Shown piece after piece: positions 25,124-33,354 of a stretch of 64,000 nt of DNA. Source of the stretch: an uncultured Campylobacter sp. (GTDB lineage: Bacteria; Campylobacterota; Campylobacteria; Campylobacterales; Campylobacteraceae); the NCBI RefSeq assembly GCF_938030145.1, contig NZ_CALHGM010000040.1, positions 85,457 through 149,456 on the forward strand. Direction: 5' to 3'. Both the position numbers and the translations under genes were made by a program. The notes under the pieces were generated by a model that made no database searches, had not been told where the DNA came from, and saw nothing but the letters and a program-made list of their open reading frames with translations. Positions within the stretch are counted from its first letter, which is position 1; every line of letters begins with the position of its first letter.

Positions 25124-26425
25124 ATGAACGACGTTTCGGTTATAGTTCTTGCCGCAGGGCTGGGCACTCGGATGAAGTCGCAAAAAGCCAAGGTTCTTTT
25201 CGAGCTTTGCGGCGAGCCGATGATAATCCACATCCTAAAGAAAGCTTACGAAATTTCAAACGACGTGAGCGTGATTTTACACTATCAATTTGACGAGGTT
25301 AAAAGCGCGGTTCTAGCACACTTCCCAAACGCTAAAATTTACAAACAAGACCACGAGCGCTTCCCAGGCACTGCGGGCGGGTTAAAAGAGGTCGAAATCC
25401 GCGGAAAAAAAACGCTCATAATCTGCGGCGATATGCCTTTGGTAAAAAGCGCCGAGCTTCGCAAACTCTGCGAGGGGGACGCAGAAGTAAATTTAAGCGT
25501 TTTTAGCGCGCGCGATCCTTTCGGATACGGCCGCGTAATTACCTGCGGCGGCGAAATTTTAAAGATCGTCGAGCAAAAGGACGCAAGCGAGGAAGAAAAG
25601 GCGGTAAAAGACGCAAACGCCGGCTGCTACTGCTTCAAAAGCGAGGCATTGAAACAAATTCTGCCGCAGATCAAACCAGATAACGCGCAAAAAGAATACT
25701 ACCTCACCGACGCGATCAAAATCGCCAAAGATATGGGCTTAAAATGCGCCGCCGTGTGGGTGGACGAGCAAAGCTTCATGGGCATAAACGATAAATTTGC
25801 CCTCAGCATCGCCGAAAATTTAATGCAAAACGAGATCAAAGAAAATTTGATGAAGCAGGGCGTTTTGATGCGCCTACCGCAAAGCATCTACATCGATAGC
25901 AGGGCAAAATTTATCGGCGAGTGCGAGCTGCAAGAAAACGTAAGTATCATCGGTCCTTGCGTGATCGAAAGCTCGCTCATCAAAAGCGGCTGCGTCATCG
26001 AAGATAGCATCGTAAAAAACTCCGATATCGGCCCGATGGCGCATCTGCGCCCAAAATGCGAAGTTATAGGCACTCATATCGGAAATTTCGTCGAGCTTAA
26101 AAACGCAAAAGTAAACAAAATCAAGGCGGGGCATTTAAGCTATCTTGGGGATTGCGAGATCGATGAGGGCAGCAATATCGGCTGCGGCACGATTACGTGC
26201 AACTATGACGGCAAGAAAAAATACAAAACGATAATCGGCAAAAACGTCTTTATCGGCTCGGACACGCAGCTAGTAGCGCCCGTGCAGATAGCCGACGACG
26301 TCATAATCGCTGCGGGCACGACGATAACAAGCGATGTTCCGAGCGGCGCGCTGGCGATCAGCCGAAGTAAACAAATCAACAAAGATGGGTTTTTCCATAA
26401 ATTTTTTAGGAGCGAAGATGAGTAA
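25124..26425 (+). CDS. glmU: Bifunctional GlmU (UDP-GlcNAc pyrophosphorylase / GlcN-1-P acetyltransferase)
   Basis: GlmU makes UDP-GlcNAc for peptidoglycan and lipid A. The N-terminal nucleotidyltransferase opens VIVLAAGLGTRMKSQKAKVL and has ICGDMPLV. The C-terminal left-handed beta helix shows GCVIEDSIVKNSDIGPMAHL-type hexapeptides and IGCGTITCNYDGKKKYKT, the catalytic acetyltransferase region. The length of 433 is normal. AAGGG lies 7 nt before the ATG. The stop overlaps the coaBC start by 8 bp. Confidence 0.97.
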   Translation: MNDVSVIVLAAGLGTRMKSQKAKVLFELCGEPMIIHILKKAYEISNDVSVILHYQFDEVKSAVLAHFPNAKIYKQDHERFPGTAGGLKEVEIRGKKTLIICGDMPLVKSAELRKLCEGDAEVNLSVFSARDPFGYGRVITCGGEILKIVEQKDASEEEKAVKDANAGCYCFKSEALKQILPQIKPDNAQKEYYLTDAIKIAKDMGLKCAAVWVDEQSFMGINDKFALSIAENLMQNEIKENLMKQGVLMRLPQSIYIDSRAKFIGECELQENVSIIGPCVIESSLIKSGCVIEDSIVKNSDIGPMAHLRPKCEVIGTHIGNFVELKNAKVNKIKAGHLSYLGDCEIDEGSNIGCGTITCNYDGKKKYKTIIGKNVFIGSDTQLVAPVQIADDVIIAAGTTITSDVPSGALAISRSKQINKDGFFHKFFRSEDE

Positions 26426-27599
26426 GAAAAAGGTTTTACTGGCGGTTTGCGGGAGTATAAGTTTTTACAAAGCGTTTGAAATTTTATCCGCTCTGAAAAA
26501 GTCGAATTTCGATGTCTATGTCGCGCTTAGCGACGGCGTGCAGGAGTTTGTCAGCTACAAGGCATTCGAGGCGCTGTGCGATCACCCGGTACTTTGCAAA
26601 GCCAACGAAAACTGGCAGGCGGGCATTAACCACATCGCTTATTCTAAGGTGGATTTAGTTTTGATCGCGCCTGCGACGGCAAATACGATAAACAAACTTG
26701 CGTGGGGCGTCTGCGACAACGTATTTTTAGAGGTGCTAAACGCGGCTTTCGCCCACGCTAAGGTAGTCATCGCACCGGCCGCGAACCCCGCACTACTTGA
26801 AAACAACATCACGAAAAACTGCATTGATATGCTAAAAGCAAGCGTAAATGCGTATTTTGTGGATCCGATAGAAAAAACTCTAGCTTGCGGCGACACCGGC
26901 AAGGGCGGGCTAGCGAGCACCGAGGCGATCATGCAGACGCTAAAGCGCGCGCTTTACAACGATAAATTTTGGGAGGATAAAACCGTCATCATTACCGGAG
27001 GCGCGACGATCGAAAAGATCGACAGCGTGCGCGGCATTACGAATTTTTCCAGCGGCAAAACCTCCAAAGCGATTGCCGACGCGCTGTTTTACCTAGGCGC
27101 GGACGTGACGCTGATCTCTAGCAACGAATATGAAAATTTACCGTACAAGCTCGTTAAATTTGAAAGCACTATCGGGCTAAAATCGGCGCTTGACAGCACA
27201 AAATTTCCCGACGGCGCATATTTGATAATGGCTGCCGCGGTAAGCGATTACTCGCCAAAGGTGCGCTACAAAGACAAAGTGAAAAAAGCCGAGATCGGCG
27301 AAATTTGGAATTTACGCCTAGGCGAAAACGAGGATATCTTAAGCTCCGTGCGCGGAAATATCAAAAAAGTGGGCTTTAAACTCGAAACCGACCGCGAAAA
27401 CGCCGTCGGCGAGGCTAAACGCATGCTTAACGAAAAGCATCTCGACGCCGTCTGCCTAAACGTGCTGGACGACATCATCAAGCTCGGCGGCGACGTCCTT
27501 AAGGTCACCTTTATCACGAAAAACGATCAGGTCGTAATCGACACCGCGCCGAAGGACGAAGTCGCCCTAAAAATCGCGGCTGAGCTGAAAAAAATCTGA
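26418..27599 (+). CDS. coaBC: Bifunctional CoaBC (PPC decarboxylase / PPC synthetase)
   Basis: This enzyme converts phosphopantothenate to phosphopantetheine in coenzyme A synthesis. The N-terminal flavoprotein half (from KKVLLAVCGSISFYKA) has the substrate-clamp region CGDTGKGGLA. The C-terminal synthetase half begins KTVIITGGATIEKIDSVRGI and has AAAVSDYSPK. I start it at MSKKKVLL (393 residues). The reading from 26334 would run deep into glmU. The gene is followed after 3 bp by uppS. Confidence 0.95.
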   Translation: MSKKKVLLAVCGSISFYKAFEILSALKKSNFDVYVALSDGVQEFVSYKAFEALCDHPVLCKANENWQAGINHIAYSKVDLVLIAPATANTINKLAWGVCDNVFLEVLNAAFAHAKVVIAPAANPALLENNITKNCIDMLKASVNAYFVDPIEKTLACGDTGKGGLASTEAIMQTLKRALYNDKFWEDKTVIITGGATIEKIDSVRGITNFSSGKTSKAIADALFYLGADVTLISSNEYENLPYKLVKFESTIGLKSALDSTKFPDGAYLIMAAAVSDYSPKVRYKDKVKKAEIGEIWNLRLGENEDILSSVRGNIKKVGFKLETDRENAVGEAKRMLNEKHLDAVCLNVLDDIIKLGGDVLKVTFITKNDQVVIDTAPKDEVALKIAAELKKI

Positions 27600-27602
27600 T
27601 CC

Positions 27603-28280
27603 GTGAATAGCCTAAATCATCTAGCCCTCGTGATGGACGGCAACGGGCGCTGGGCGAAAAAACGCGGTCTACTGCGCACCGGCGGGCACGAAGCGGGCGC
27701 GGAGGTCGTGGAGCAGATCTGCGAGTTTTGTATCGATGAAGGCATCGCAAACCTCACGCTTTACGCCTTTAGCACCGAAAATTGGAAGCGCCCGAAAAGC
27801 GAAGTGGAATTTTTGATGAAACTGCTTCAAAAATTCCTAATTTCGCGCCGCGAAAAATTTATCCAAAACGAGATAAAATTTTATCCGATTGGCGATATAT
27901 CGGCTTTTGAGGGCGATCTGCGAAGCGAGATCAAATATCTTTCAAATTTAACTCAAAACGGGCGAGCGCTAAATTTTAACCTAGCGATCAACTACGGCTC
28001 GCGAGACGAGATCGTGCGAGCATGCGAGCGGCTGCTTGCAAGCGGCGAGCGACTAAGCGAAGCGGGCATCGGCGCACATCTAGATACCGCGCACAGCGGC
28101 GACGTGGATCTGCTGGTGCGCACGGGCGGCGAGCAGCGGCTGTCTAATTTCTTGCTCTGGCAGGCGAGCTACGCCGAGCTTGCGTTTACGCCGACGCTGT
28201 GGCCCGATTTCACGCGCGAGGAGCTTGCGCGCATAGTGGATGATTTCCGCCGCAAACAGCGCCGCTTCGGCGGTCTTTGA
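27603..28280 (+). CDS. uppS: Isoprenyl transferase (undecaprenyl diphosphate synthase)
   Basis: UppS makes the C55 lipid carrier for cell-wall and surface glycan synthesis. The catalytic motif LVMDGNGRWAKKRG is at residues about 8-21. NLTLYAFSTENWKRP and the C-terminal DLLVRTGGEQRLSNFLLWQ are diagnostic. The start is GTG, 3 bp after coaBC. At 225 residues it is slightly shorter than many homologues but complete. Confidence 0.96.
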   Translation: MNSLNHLALVMDGNGRWAKKRGLLRTGGHEAGAEVVEQICEFCIDEGIANLTLYAFSTENWKRPKSEVEFLMKLLQKFLISRREKFIQNEIKFYPIGDISAFEGDLRSEIKYLSNLTQNGRALNFNLAINYGSRDEIVRACERLLASGERLSEAGIGAHLDTAHSGDVDLLVRTGGEQRLSNFLLWQASYAELAFTPTLWPDFTREELARIVDDFRRKQRRFGGL

Positions 28281-28599
28281 GCTGCGTCGCGGTCGCTCTA
28301 ACGGTCGCTTTAAATTTTAAAATTTTATTTTGCAGAGCCGCTTAGACGCGATAAATTTTAAAATTTAATCCGCGGGCGCTCGCGATACCATGAAATTTTA
28401 AAATTTCAGGATTTTAATTTACGGCGCCATAAAATTTAAAATTTTTAATACGCAGGCGCGCGACACCATAGAAATTTTAAATTTCGCCCTTTTAAATTTA
28501 AAGCTATAGCGCGAGCCGTGTTACGAGGCGCGGTAAATTTAACGCGGCAGGAATTTTAAAATCACGCCGCCCATTCACGCAAGGACCGAAAGGAAGGCC
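28281..28599. other. Intergenic, dense AT palindromic words
   Basis: This 319-bp gap contains at least six copies of AAATTTTAAAATTT-like words separated by GC-rich spacers of about 30-50 bp. No open frame with a ribosome-binding site is present. AAGGAAGG lies just before the next gene. Confidence 0.5.
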
Positions 28600-28929
28600 A
28601 TGAGCTACTACATACAATGTGGTTGCGGCAAAAAGCTTACGAAAAAGCCGATGAAAACTCTAAGATGCCCAAGATGCGGCAGCGTGTATAAAAAACCAAA
28701 GAAATTTATACTGGCGGTCTACATTTGCCTGCTGCTGTTTTTTATGCTAGCGTTTGCCATCATCCCCGATAAAATGGGTATTTTGGCATCCGCAGGCAGC
28801 GGGATAGGCGCATATATTATGTTTTTATGGATCGTAGATACTTTGAACTTCGATCTTTTGGACGCCGTGATACTGGTGGCGGGATTTTTAATTTTAGCGG
28901 ATTATATGGGGTATACGACAAGCCGCTAA
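28600..28929 (+). CDS. Zinc-ribbon membrane protein, possibly frameshifted
   Basis: The 109-residue protein starts with a zinc-ribbon-like head (CGCGKKLTKKPMKTLRCPRC) and three hydrophobic segments. It ends after LADYMGYTTSR. The overlapping frame continues with another hydrophobic segment and a charged tail (to 29024). One extra base in the GGGG tract at 28908-28911 would join them into a four-TM protein of about 141 residues. AAGGAAGG is just ahead of the ATG. I do not recognise the family. Confidence 0.65.
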   Translation: MSYYIQCGCGKKLTKKPMKTLRCPRCGSVYKKPKKFILAVYICLLLFFMLAFAIIPDKMGILASAGSGIGAYIMFLWIVDTLNFDLLDAVILVAGFLILADYMGYTTSR

Positions 28930-29024
28930 TCGCAGGGCTCATAGCCATTTTATTTTGCGTAGGCGCAGCGGCGATTTTCGTAAAATTTTTCCCTTACGAG
29001 AGGCAAAAAATCAATGAAAACTAA
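28911..29024 (+). pseudogene. Possible out-of-frame C-terminal part of the zinc-ribbon membrane protein
   Basis: This frame reads VYDKPLIAGLIAILFCVGAA and then a basic-acidic tail ending KINEN. It has a membrane-segment look but no start codon or ribosome-binding site of its own, and it picks up exactly where the upstream frame stops. A frameshift in the gene, or an error in the sequence, would explain it. Confidence 0.4.
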
Positions 29025-29089
29025 GAAATTTCTCGCTACCATAAAGCGTTTGATTAAATTTTAAAAAGTTAAAGCTCCAAAGGAAAAAG

Positions 29090-29845
29090 ATGGATTTAAA
29101 TATCGTTTACGGCGTGATTTTTGCGGTATTCGGCACCTGCGTGGGTTCGTTTTGCAACGTCCTGATCTACCGCCTGCCGCGCGGACAGAGCGTAAATTTT
29201 CCCGCTTCGCACTGCCCCAAATGCTCTCACGCTTTAAAATTTTACCACAATATCCCGCTGCTTTCGTGGCTCTTTTTGGGCGGCAAATGCGCCTTTTGCA
29301 AAACCAAAATTTCGATCCGCTACCCGATCGTCGAGCTTTTAGGCGGCGCGCTTGCGCTTGCGGCGTATTTCGGCGAGCCCGATCTTGCAAAAGCCGCGGT
29401 GCTTGGGCTTTGCTTTATCTTGCTTATGGCGCTTTCGGCGATCGATTTTGAGTATAAGGCCGTGCCCGAGAGCCTTCTTTACGTAGTTACGGCGCTTTCG
29501 CTTGCTTATACGCTGATGTATGATTTTGATCTTAGCGGCGTTGGCGCGGCGGCGGGATACGCGGCGATATTTTTCGCGCTGCGCCTAATCGTTACTTTCG
29601 TGCTAAAGCGCGAAGCGATGGGCAGCGCGGATATTTTTATCGCGGGCGTTATGGGGGCAATTTTGGGCTGGAAGCTGGGCGGCATCTCGATCTACATCGG
29701 CGCGATTTTGACGCTGCCTGCGTATCTCATCGCGCACAAAAGAGGCTACGAGCTTCCGTTCGTGCCGTTTTTATCGATGGGGCTACTTCTTACCTTTATC
29801 TTCAAAGATCAAATTTTAAGGCTTCTGGACGTCATTTATGGATAG
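29090..29845 (+). CDS. Prepilin peptidase (A24 family, type IV leader peptidase)
   Basis: The 251-residue multi-TM aspartic protease has the N-terminal methyltransferase-like domain start GTCVGSFCNVLIYRLPRG and the two CxxC pairs CPKC and CAFC. The two catalytic aspartates lie in SAIDFEYKAVPE and in the segment near AMGSADIFIAGVMGAILG. It would process type IV pilin-like or competence pseudopilin leaders. No pilin gene is nearby. It overlaps the LptG-type gene by 8 bp. Confidence 0.9.
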   Translation: MDLNIVYGVIFAVFGTCVGSFCNVLIYRLPRGQSVNFPASHCPKCSHALKFYHNIPLLSWLFLGGKCAFCKTKISIRYPIVELLGGALALAAYFGEPDLAKAAVLGLCFILLMALSAIDFEYKAVPESLLYVVTALSLAYTLMYDFDLSGVGAAAGYAAIFFALRLIVTFVLKREAMGSADIFIAGVMGAILGWKLGGISIYIGAILTLPAYLIAHKRGYELPFVPFLSMGLLLTFIFKDQILRLLDVIYG

Positions 29846-30869
29846 GGTGCAGCGCTATTTATTTAGCAATTTCGTAAGCTCGTTCGCGTCGCTTTTTAGC
29901 ACGCTTTTTATCATAATGTCGATCGTATTTTTCCTTCAGATCGCGCGCATTACGTCGTTTATCGAGATAAATTTTTCAGAGCTCGTAAAACTCTATCTTT
30001 TCATGCTGCCGCGCATCCTCATATTTACGGTGCCGATCGCGTTTTTCGTAGCGCTTAGCATCTCGCTTTTTAGGCTCTCTAAAGAGAACGAAACCATCGT
30101 AATATTTACAATCGGCTACGCCACGCGCAAGATCGCGCTATTTTTCGGCATAAGCGCCGCGTTGTGTTCCTTGGCGCTACTTTTCGTATCGCTTTTTATG
30201 ATGCCGATAGCCGAAAATTTAAAGGACAATTTCATCGATTACAAAAAGATCAGCGCGACGCTAAATATCAAATCCAACGAATTCGGGCAGAAATTTTCCG
30301 ACTGGCTCGTTTTTATCGATTCGCAGGAAAACAACGGCACAAGCACGCTGTATAAGGATCTGGTGCTGTATAATCCGGGTGGCTCGCAGGATCACGAGCG
30401 GATGATCGTAGCGCGCAGCGGAGAGTTTAAAAACGAAAACGCGAGCTTTTCGGCGATGCTGCACGACGGCAAAATTTACACGATGGGCGGCGAGCAGTGG
30501 CACGTAAGCGAGTTTGAAAGCCTAACCCTACGCACGCAAAGCGACCGCAATATCCGCGGCGGAGGCGGCGTGATCGGATACTGGAGCGATATGAGCGGCA
30601 GCGAGAAGCGCAGGAAGGAATTTAGCATCTACACCCTCGTCTCGCTCTTTCCGTTAGCGAGCTTTTTGTTTGCGCTAAGCCTCGGCATCGTGACCTATCG
30701 CTACGAAAAGGGTTTCGTTTACGCGGGGATCTTCGGCGTGCTTTTTAGCTACTTCGCGATGATCATGCTGCTCTCTAAATACCCAAGCATCGCGCTTCCA
30801 GTGACATTCGGCGTTACACTTATCGGCTCGTTGTTTTACTACAGGATCAAAATTGCCCCGAGGTACTGA
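29838..30869 (+). CDS. LptF/LptG-family permease (YjgP/YjgQ)
   Basis: The 343-residue protein has N-terminal TM segments, a periplasmic beta-jellyroll (about 140-245) and three C-terminal TM segments, the layout of LptF/LptG permeases. These extract lipopolysaccharide from the inner membrane for transport to the outer membrane. YLFSNFVSSFASLFSTLFIIMS and MLPRILIFTVPIAFFVALSI are typical of the family. Whether it is the F or G subunit cannot be told. It overlaps the truA frame by 17 bp if truA starts at the TTG. Confidence 0.88.
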   Translation: MDRVQRYLFSNFVSSFASLFSTLFIIMSIVFFLQIARITSFIEINFSELVKLYLFMLPRILIFTVPIAFFVALSISLFRLSKENETIVIFTIGYATRKIALFFGISAALCSLALLFVSLFMMPIAENLKDNFIDYKKISATLNIKSNEFGQKFSDWLVFIDSQENNGTSTLYKDLVLYNPGGSQDHERMIVARSGEFKNENASFSAMLHDGKIYTMGGEQWHVSEFESLTLRTQSDRNIRGGGGVIGYWSDMSGSEKRRKEFSIYTLVSLFPLASFLFALSLGIVTYRYEKGFVYAGIFGVLFSYFAMIMLLSKYPSIALPVTFGVTLIGSLFYYRIKIAPRY

Positions 30870-32172
30870 AAAAGGCTCCGAGCTTTGCGGCGGCGAAATT
30901 TTAAATAAAAGCTCGTCCGCTCAAAATTTAGCGGATAAAATTTTGGCAAGCAAGCCTAACGCGTCTGAAATTTTGCGTGGCGTAAATTTAAAGTATGAAG
31001 CGCAAAACGACGAGCAAGGCTTTGTTTCAAAAGATGAGCTTTTAAATTTTAAAAATTCCGCTCTTGTAAGTTCGGCAAGCGATACAGCTGCCTATACTGC
31101 GCCCGATTGCGGTTTGAATCACGAAAGCGTCAGGCGGAATTCGGACGCCGTTCGCGCCAAAGAGACCGCGCGCGCGGCAAATTTAAATTCCGCCCGCGAA
31201 AATTCCGCCGATACCGCCGCTTCCGATATTTGCGCGGCAAGCATAGAAGAGATTTGCACAAGTCCCGCAGACGCTTGCAGGGCAAACGCCGCCCGCATAG
31301 CAGATGCCCCCGCAAACACCTTCGCAAGCGCGTCCGAACTCAAAAATATTATTGAAAGCGCGCCCGCAAGCGACTTCGCAGCGAGCGAACTTGCGCAAAT
31401 CGGCAAAATAAACACCCTGCCAAATACCACTGCAGATGCGTGCACCTTCGCAGCGAGCGTAAACTCCGAGCGCGTGAAGCTCAAGCTCGTCTATTCCTAT
31501 GACGGCTCGAAATTTAGCGGCTCGCAGTCTCAACCTCACGGGCGCGGCGTCGAGGACGTGCTGCGCGCGGCTTTGGGGCGCGTGGGGATCTTTGCGCCGC
31601 TTATCAGCAGCTCGCGCACCGATAAAGGGGTGCACGCGCTGCGCCAGGTAAGCTGCGTCGAATGTACCGTGCACTGGGAGCTGCCGCGCCTAAAAGAGCT
31701 TATTAACCGCCACTGTGCGCCCTATATTTTTGTGCAACACATCAGCCCGGTGCCGCGCGATTTTCATCCGCGTTACGACGCCGTGGCGCGCTCCTATCGC
31801 TACGTTTTAAACCACGGACGCCCCAGCCCCTTTCTTAGCGATTTTTGCGTGTTTTATCCGCGCGTAGATCTTGCCGCGCTCAATGCTGCGCTTGCAAATT
31901 TTATCGGCGAGCACGATTTTAGCGAGTTTATGAAAAGCGGCAGCGACATAAAAAGCCCCGTACGCGAGCTCTACGTCGCGCGCGCCTACTCTTTTAGAAA
32001 TTTAACCTTGATAAATTTTAAAGCCAATGGATTTTTGCGAGCGCAGGTGCGGCTGATGGTCGCAAACGCCCTAAAATTCGTGCAGAGCGGGCGCAAGATC
32101 AGCTTCTCGCGAGCTCTTAGCAGAATCCCCTTTCCGCCGAACGGGCTGTATCTTAGCAGCGTGAGTTATTAA
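30853..32172 (+). CDS. truA: tRNA pseudouridine synthase TruA with a long N-terminal extension
   Basis: TruA makes pseudouridine at positions 38-40 of tRNA anticodon arms. The catalytic core starts near residue 208 (VKLKLVYSYDGSKFSGSQSQ). It contains SSRTDKGVHAL with the catalytic aspartate and ends with FLRAQVRLMV and a normal C-terminus. The 207 residues before it are Ala/Ser/Asn-rich low complexity. The start given is TTG; a GTG at 31474 directly before the core is an alternative that would remove the extension, but it has no clear ribosome-binding site. The continuous open frame over 600 bp, with coding composition like other inserts in this genome, favours translation of the extension. 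Confidence 0.88.
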   Translation: MPRGTEKGSELCGGEILNKSSSAQNLADKILASKPNASEILRGVNLKYEAQNDEQGFVSKDELLNFKNSALVSSASDTAAYTAPDCGLNHESVRRNSDAVRAKETARAANLNSARENSADTAASDICAASIEEICTSPADACRANAARIADAPANTFASASELKNIIESAPASDFAASELAQIGKINTLPNTTADACTFAASVNSERVKLKLVYSYDGSKFSGSQSQPHGRGVEDVLRAALGRVGIFAPLISSSRTDKGVHALRQVSCVECTVHWELPRLKELINRHCAPYIFVQHISPVPRDFHPRYDAVARSYRYVLNHGRPSPFLSDFCVFYPRVDLAALNAALANFIGEHDFSEFMKSGSDIKSPVRELYVARAYSFRNLTLINFKANGFLRAQVRLMVANALKFVQSGRKISFSRALSRIPFPPNGLYLSSVSY

Positions 32173-32404
32173 GGCTTGAAATTTATAGCGTTAAATTTTA
32201 TCTCCAGACGTTTGGATTTCAAGCTTAGAATTTTATCGCGGTAAAATCCTGCATATCAGAGCAGATCACCGAGCTACTTGATATTAAATCACCTGCGCCA
32301 CAATGTGTAAAATCGTAAATTTGCGCGAAATTCGATCTATTTTTATTAGAATTTTATAGAAATTTAGCAATACTTTCAAACTTTTAACTCAAAAAGGAGC
32401 AAAG

Positions 32405-33346
32405 ATGAAAAAATTTTCTGTTGCTTTGGCCGGTTTGGCCTTACTAGCTAGCGTTTCAGGCGCTAAGGAGTTCATCAATATCGGCACCGGCGGTATGACC
32501 GGCACCTATTATCCCGTAGGCGGCGCGATTTGCCGCTTGGTAAATATGGATAAAAATATGAAATGCTCCGTGCAATCGACGGGCGGCTCGACGTATAACG
32601 TCAATAACGTGCTTAAAAAAGAGCTAAATTTCGGCTTCGTTCAAAGCGATGTCGTCTATGATAAATACAACGGTACGGGCAAATTCCAAGGTGCGGCGGA
32701 TAAAAATTTACGCTCCGTAATTTCGATCTATCCGGAGCTTTTGGCTTTCGTAGTTTCTAAAGAGAGCGGCATCAAAGCCTACGGCGACGCTGCAGGCAAA
32801 AAGATCAATATCGGAAACCCGGGCAGCGGCAACGAGCTAACCAGCACGATAGTTTTTGAAAATTACGACTTTGATCTTAAAAAGCTCGCCCAGCACGGTG
32901 TCTTAACCGCGCAAGAATGCCCTATGGCGCTAAAAGATAAAAAGATCGACGGATACTTCTACGTCGTAGGACATCCAACCGCAAATATCACTGATGCGGC
33001 GACTTCGCTTCCTATCGACTTAGTTAGCATCGACGATGAGCATATTAAAAAAATTCTAGAAAAATATCCGTATTTTGCCAAAGGCGTGATACCTGCAAAA
33101 ATGTATGACGGGGTAGATCACGATACGCAGACTATCGGCGTAAAGGCTGTACTCGTAACTGACGCTAGCCAAAGCGACGAAGCGGTTAGAGCGGTAGTTA
33201 AGGCGATACTTGATAATTTCGACGAGTATAAAAAGCTACATCCTGCGTTAAATTTGGTAAGCAAAGAATCTCTTTTAGAGGGGCTTAGTGCGCCGCTTCA
33301 TCCTGCGGCAGAGGCGGTGTATAAAGAAGCCGGGCTGCTGAAATAG
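32405..33346 (+). CDS. TAXI-family TRAP transporter solute-binding protein
   Basis: The 313-residue periplasmic protein has a signal peptide (MKKFSVALAGLALLASVSGA). The TAXI signature FINIGTGGMTGTYYPVGGAICRLVN follows, and later INIGNPGSGNELTS. It delivers a substrate, often a dicarboxylate or glutamate-like compound, to the fused membrane subunit encoded 8 bp downstream. AAGGAG is 6 nt before the ATG. The substrate cannot be predicted. Confidence 0.93.
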   Translation: MKKFSVALAGLALLASVSGAKEFINIGTGGMTGTYYPVGGAICRLVNMDKNMKCSVQSTGGSTYNVNNVLKKELNFGFVQSDVVYDKYNGTGKFQGAADKNLRSVISIYPELLAFVVSKESGIKAYGDAAGKKINIGNPGSGNELTSTIVFENYDFDLKKLAQHGVLTAQECPMALKDKKIDGYFYVVGHPTANITDAATSLPIDLVSIDDEHIKKILEKYPYFAKGVIPAKMYDGVDHDTQTIGVKAVLVTDASQSDEAVRAVVKAILDNFDEYKKLHPALNLVSKESLLEGLSAPLHPAAEAVYKEAGLLK

Positions 33347-33354
33347 GCTAGTTG

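Noticed and set aside
28281..28599. Possible CRISPR-like array from evenly spaced AT words
   Set aside because: The words are short palindromes with irregular spacing and no conserved repeat, and no cas gene is nearby.
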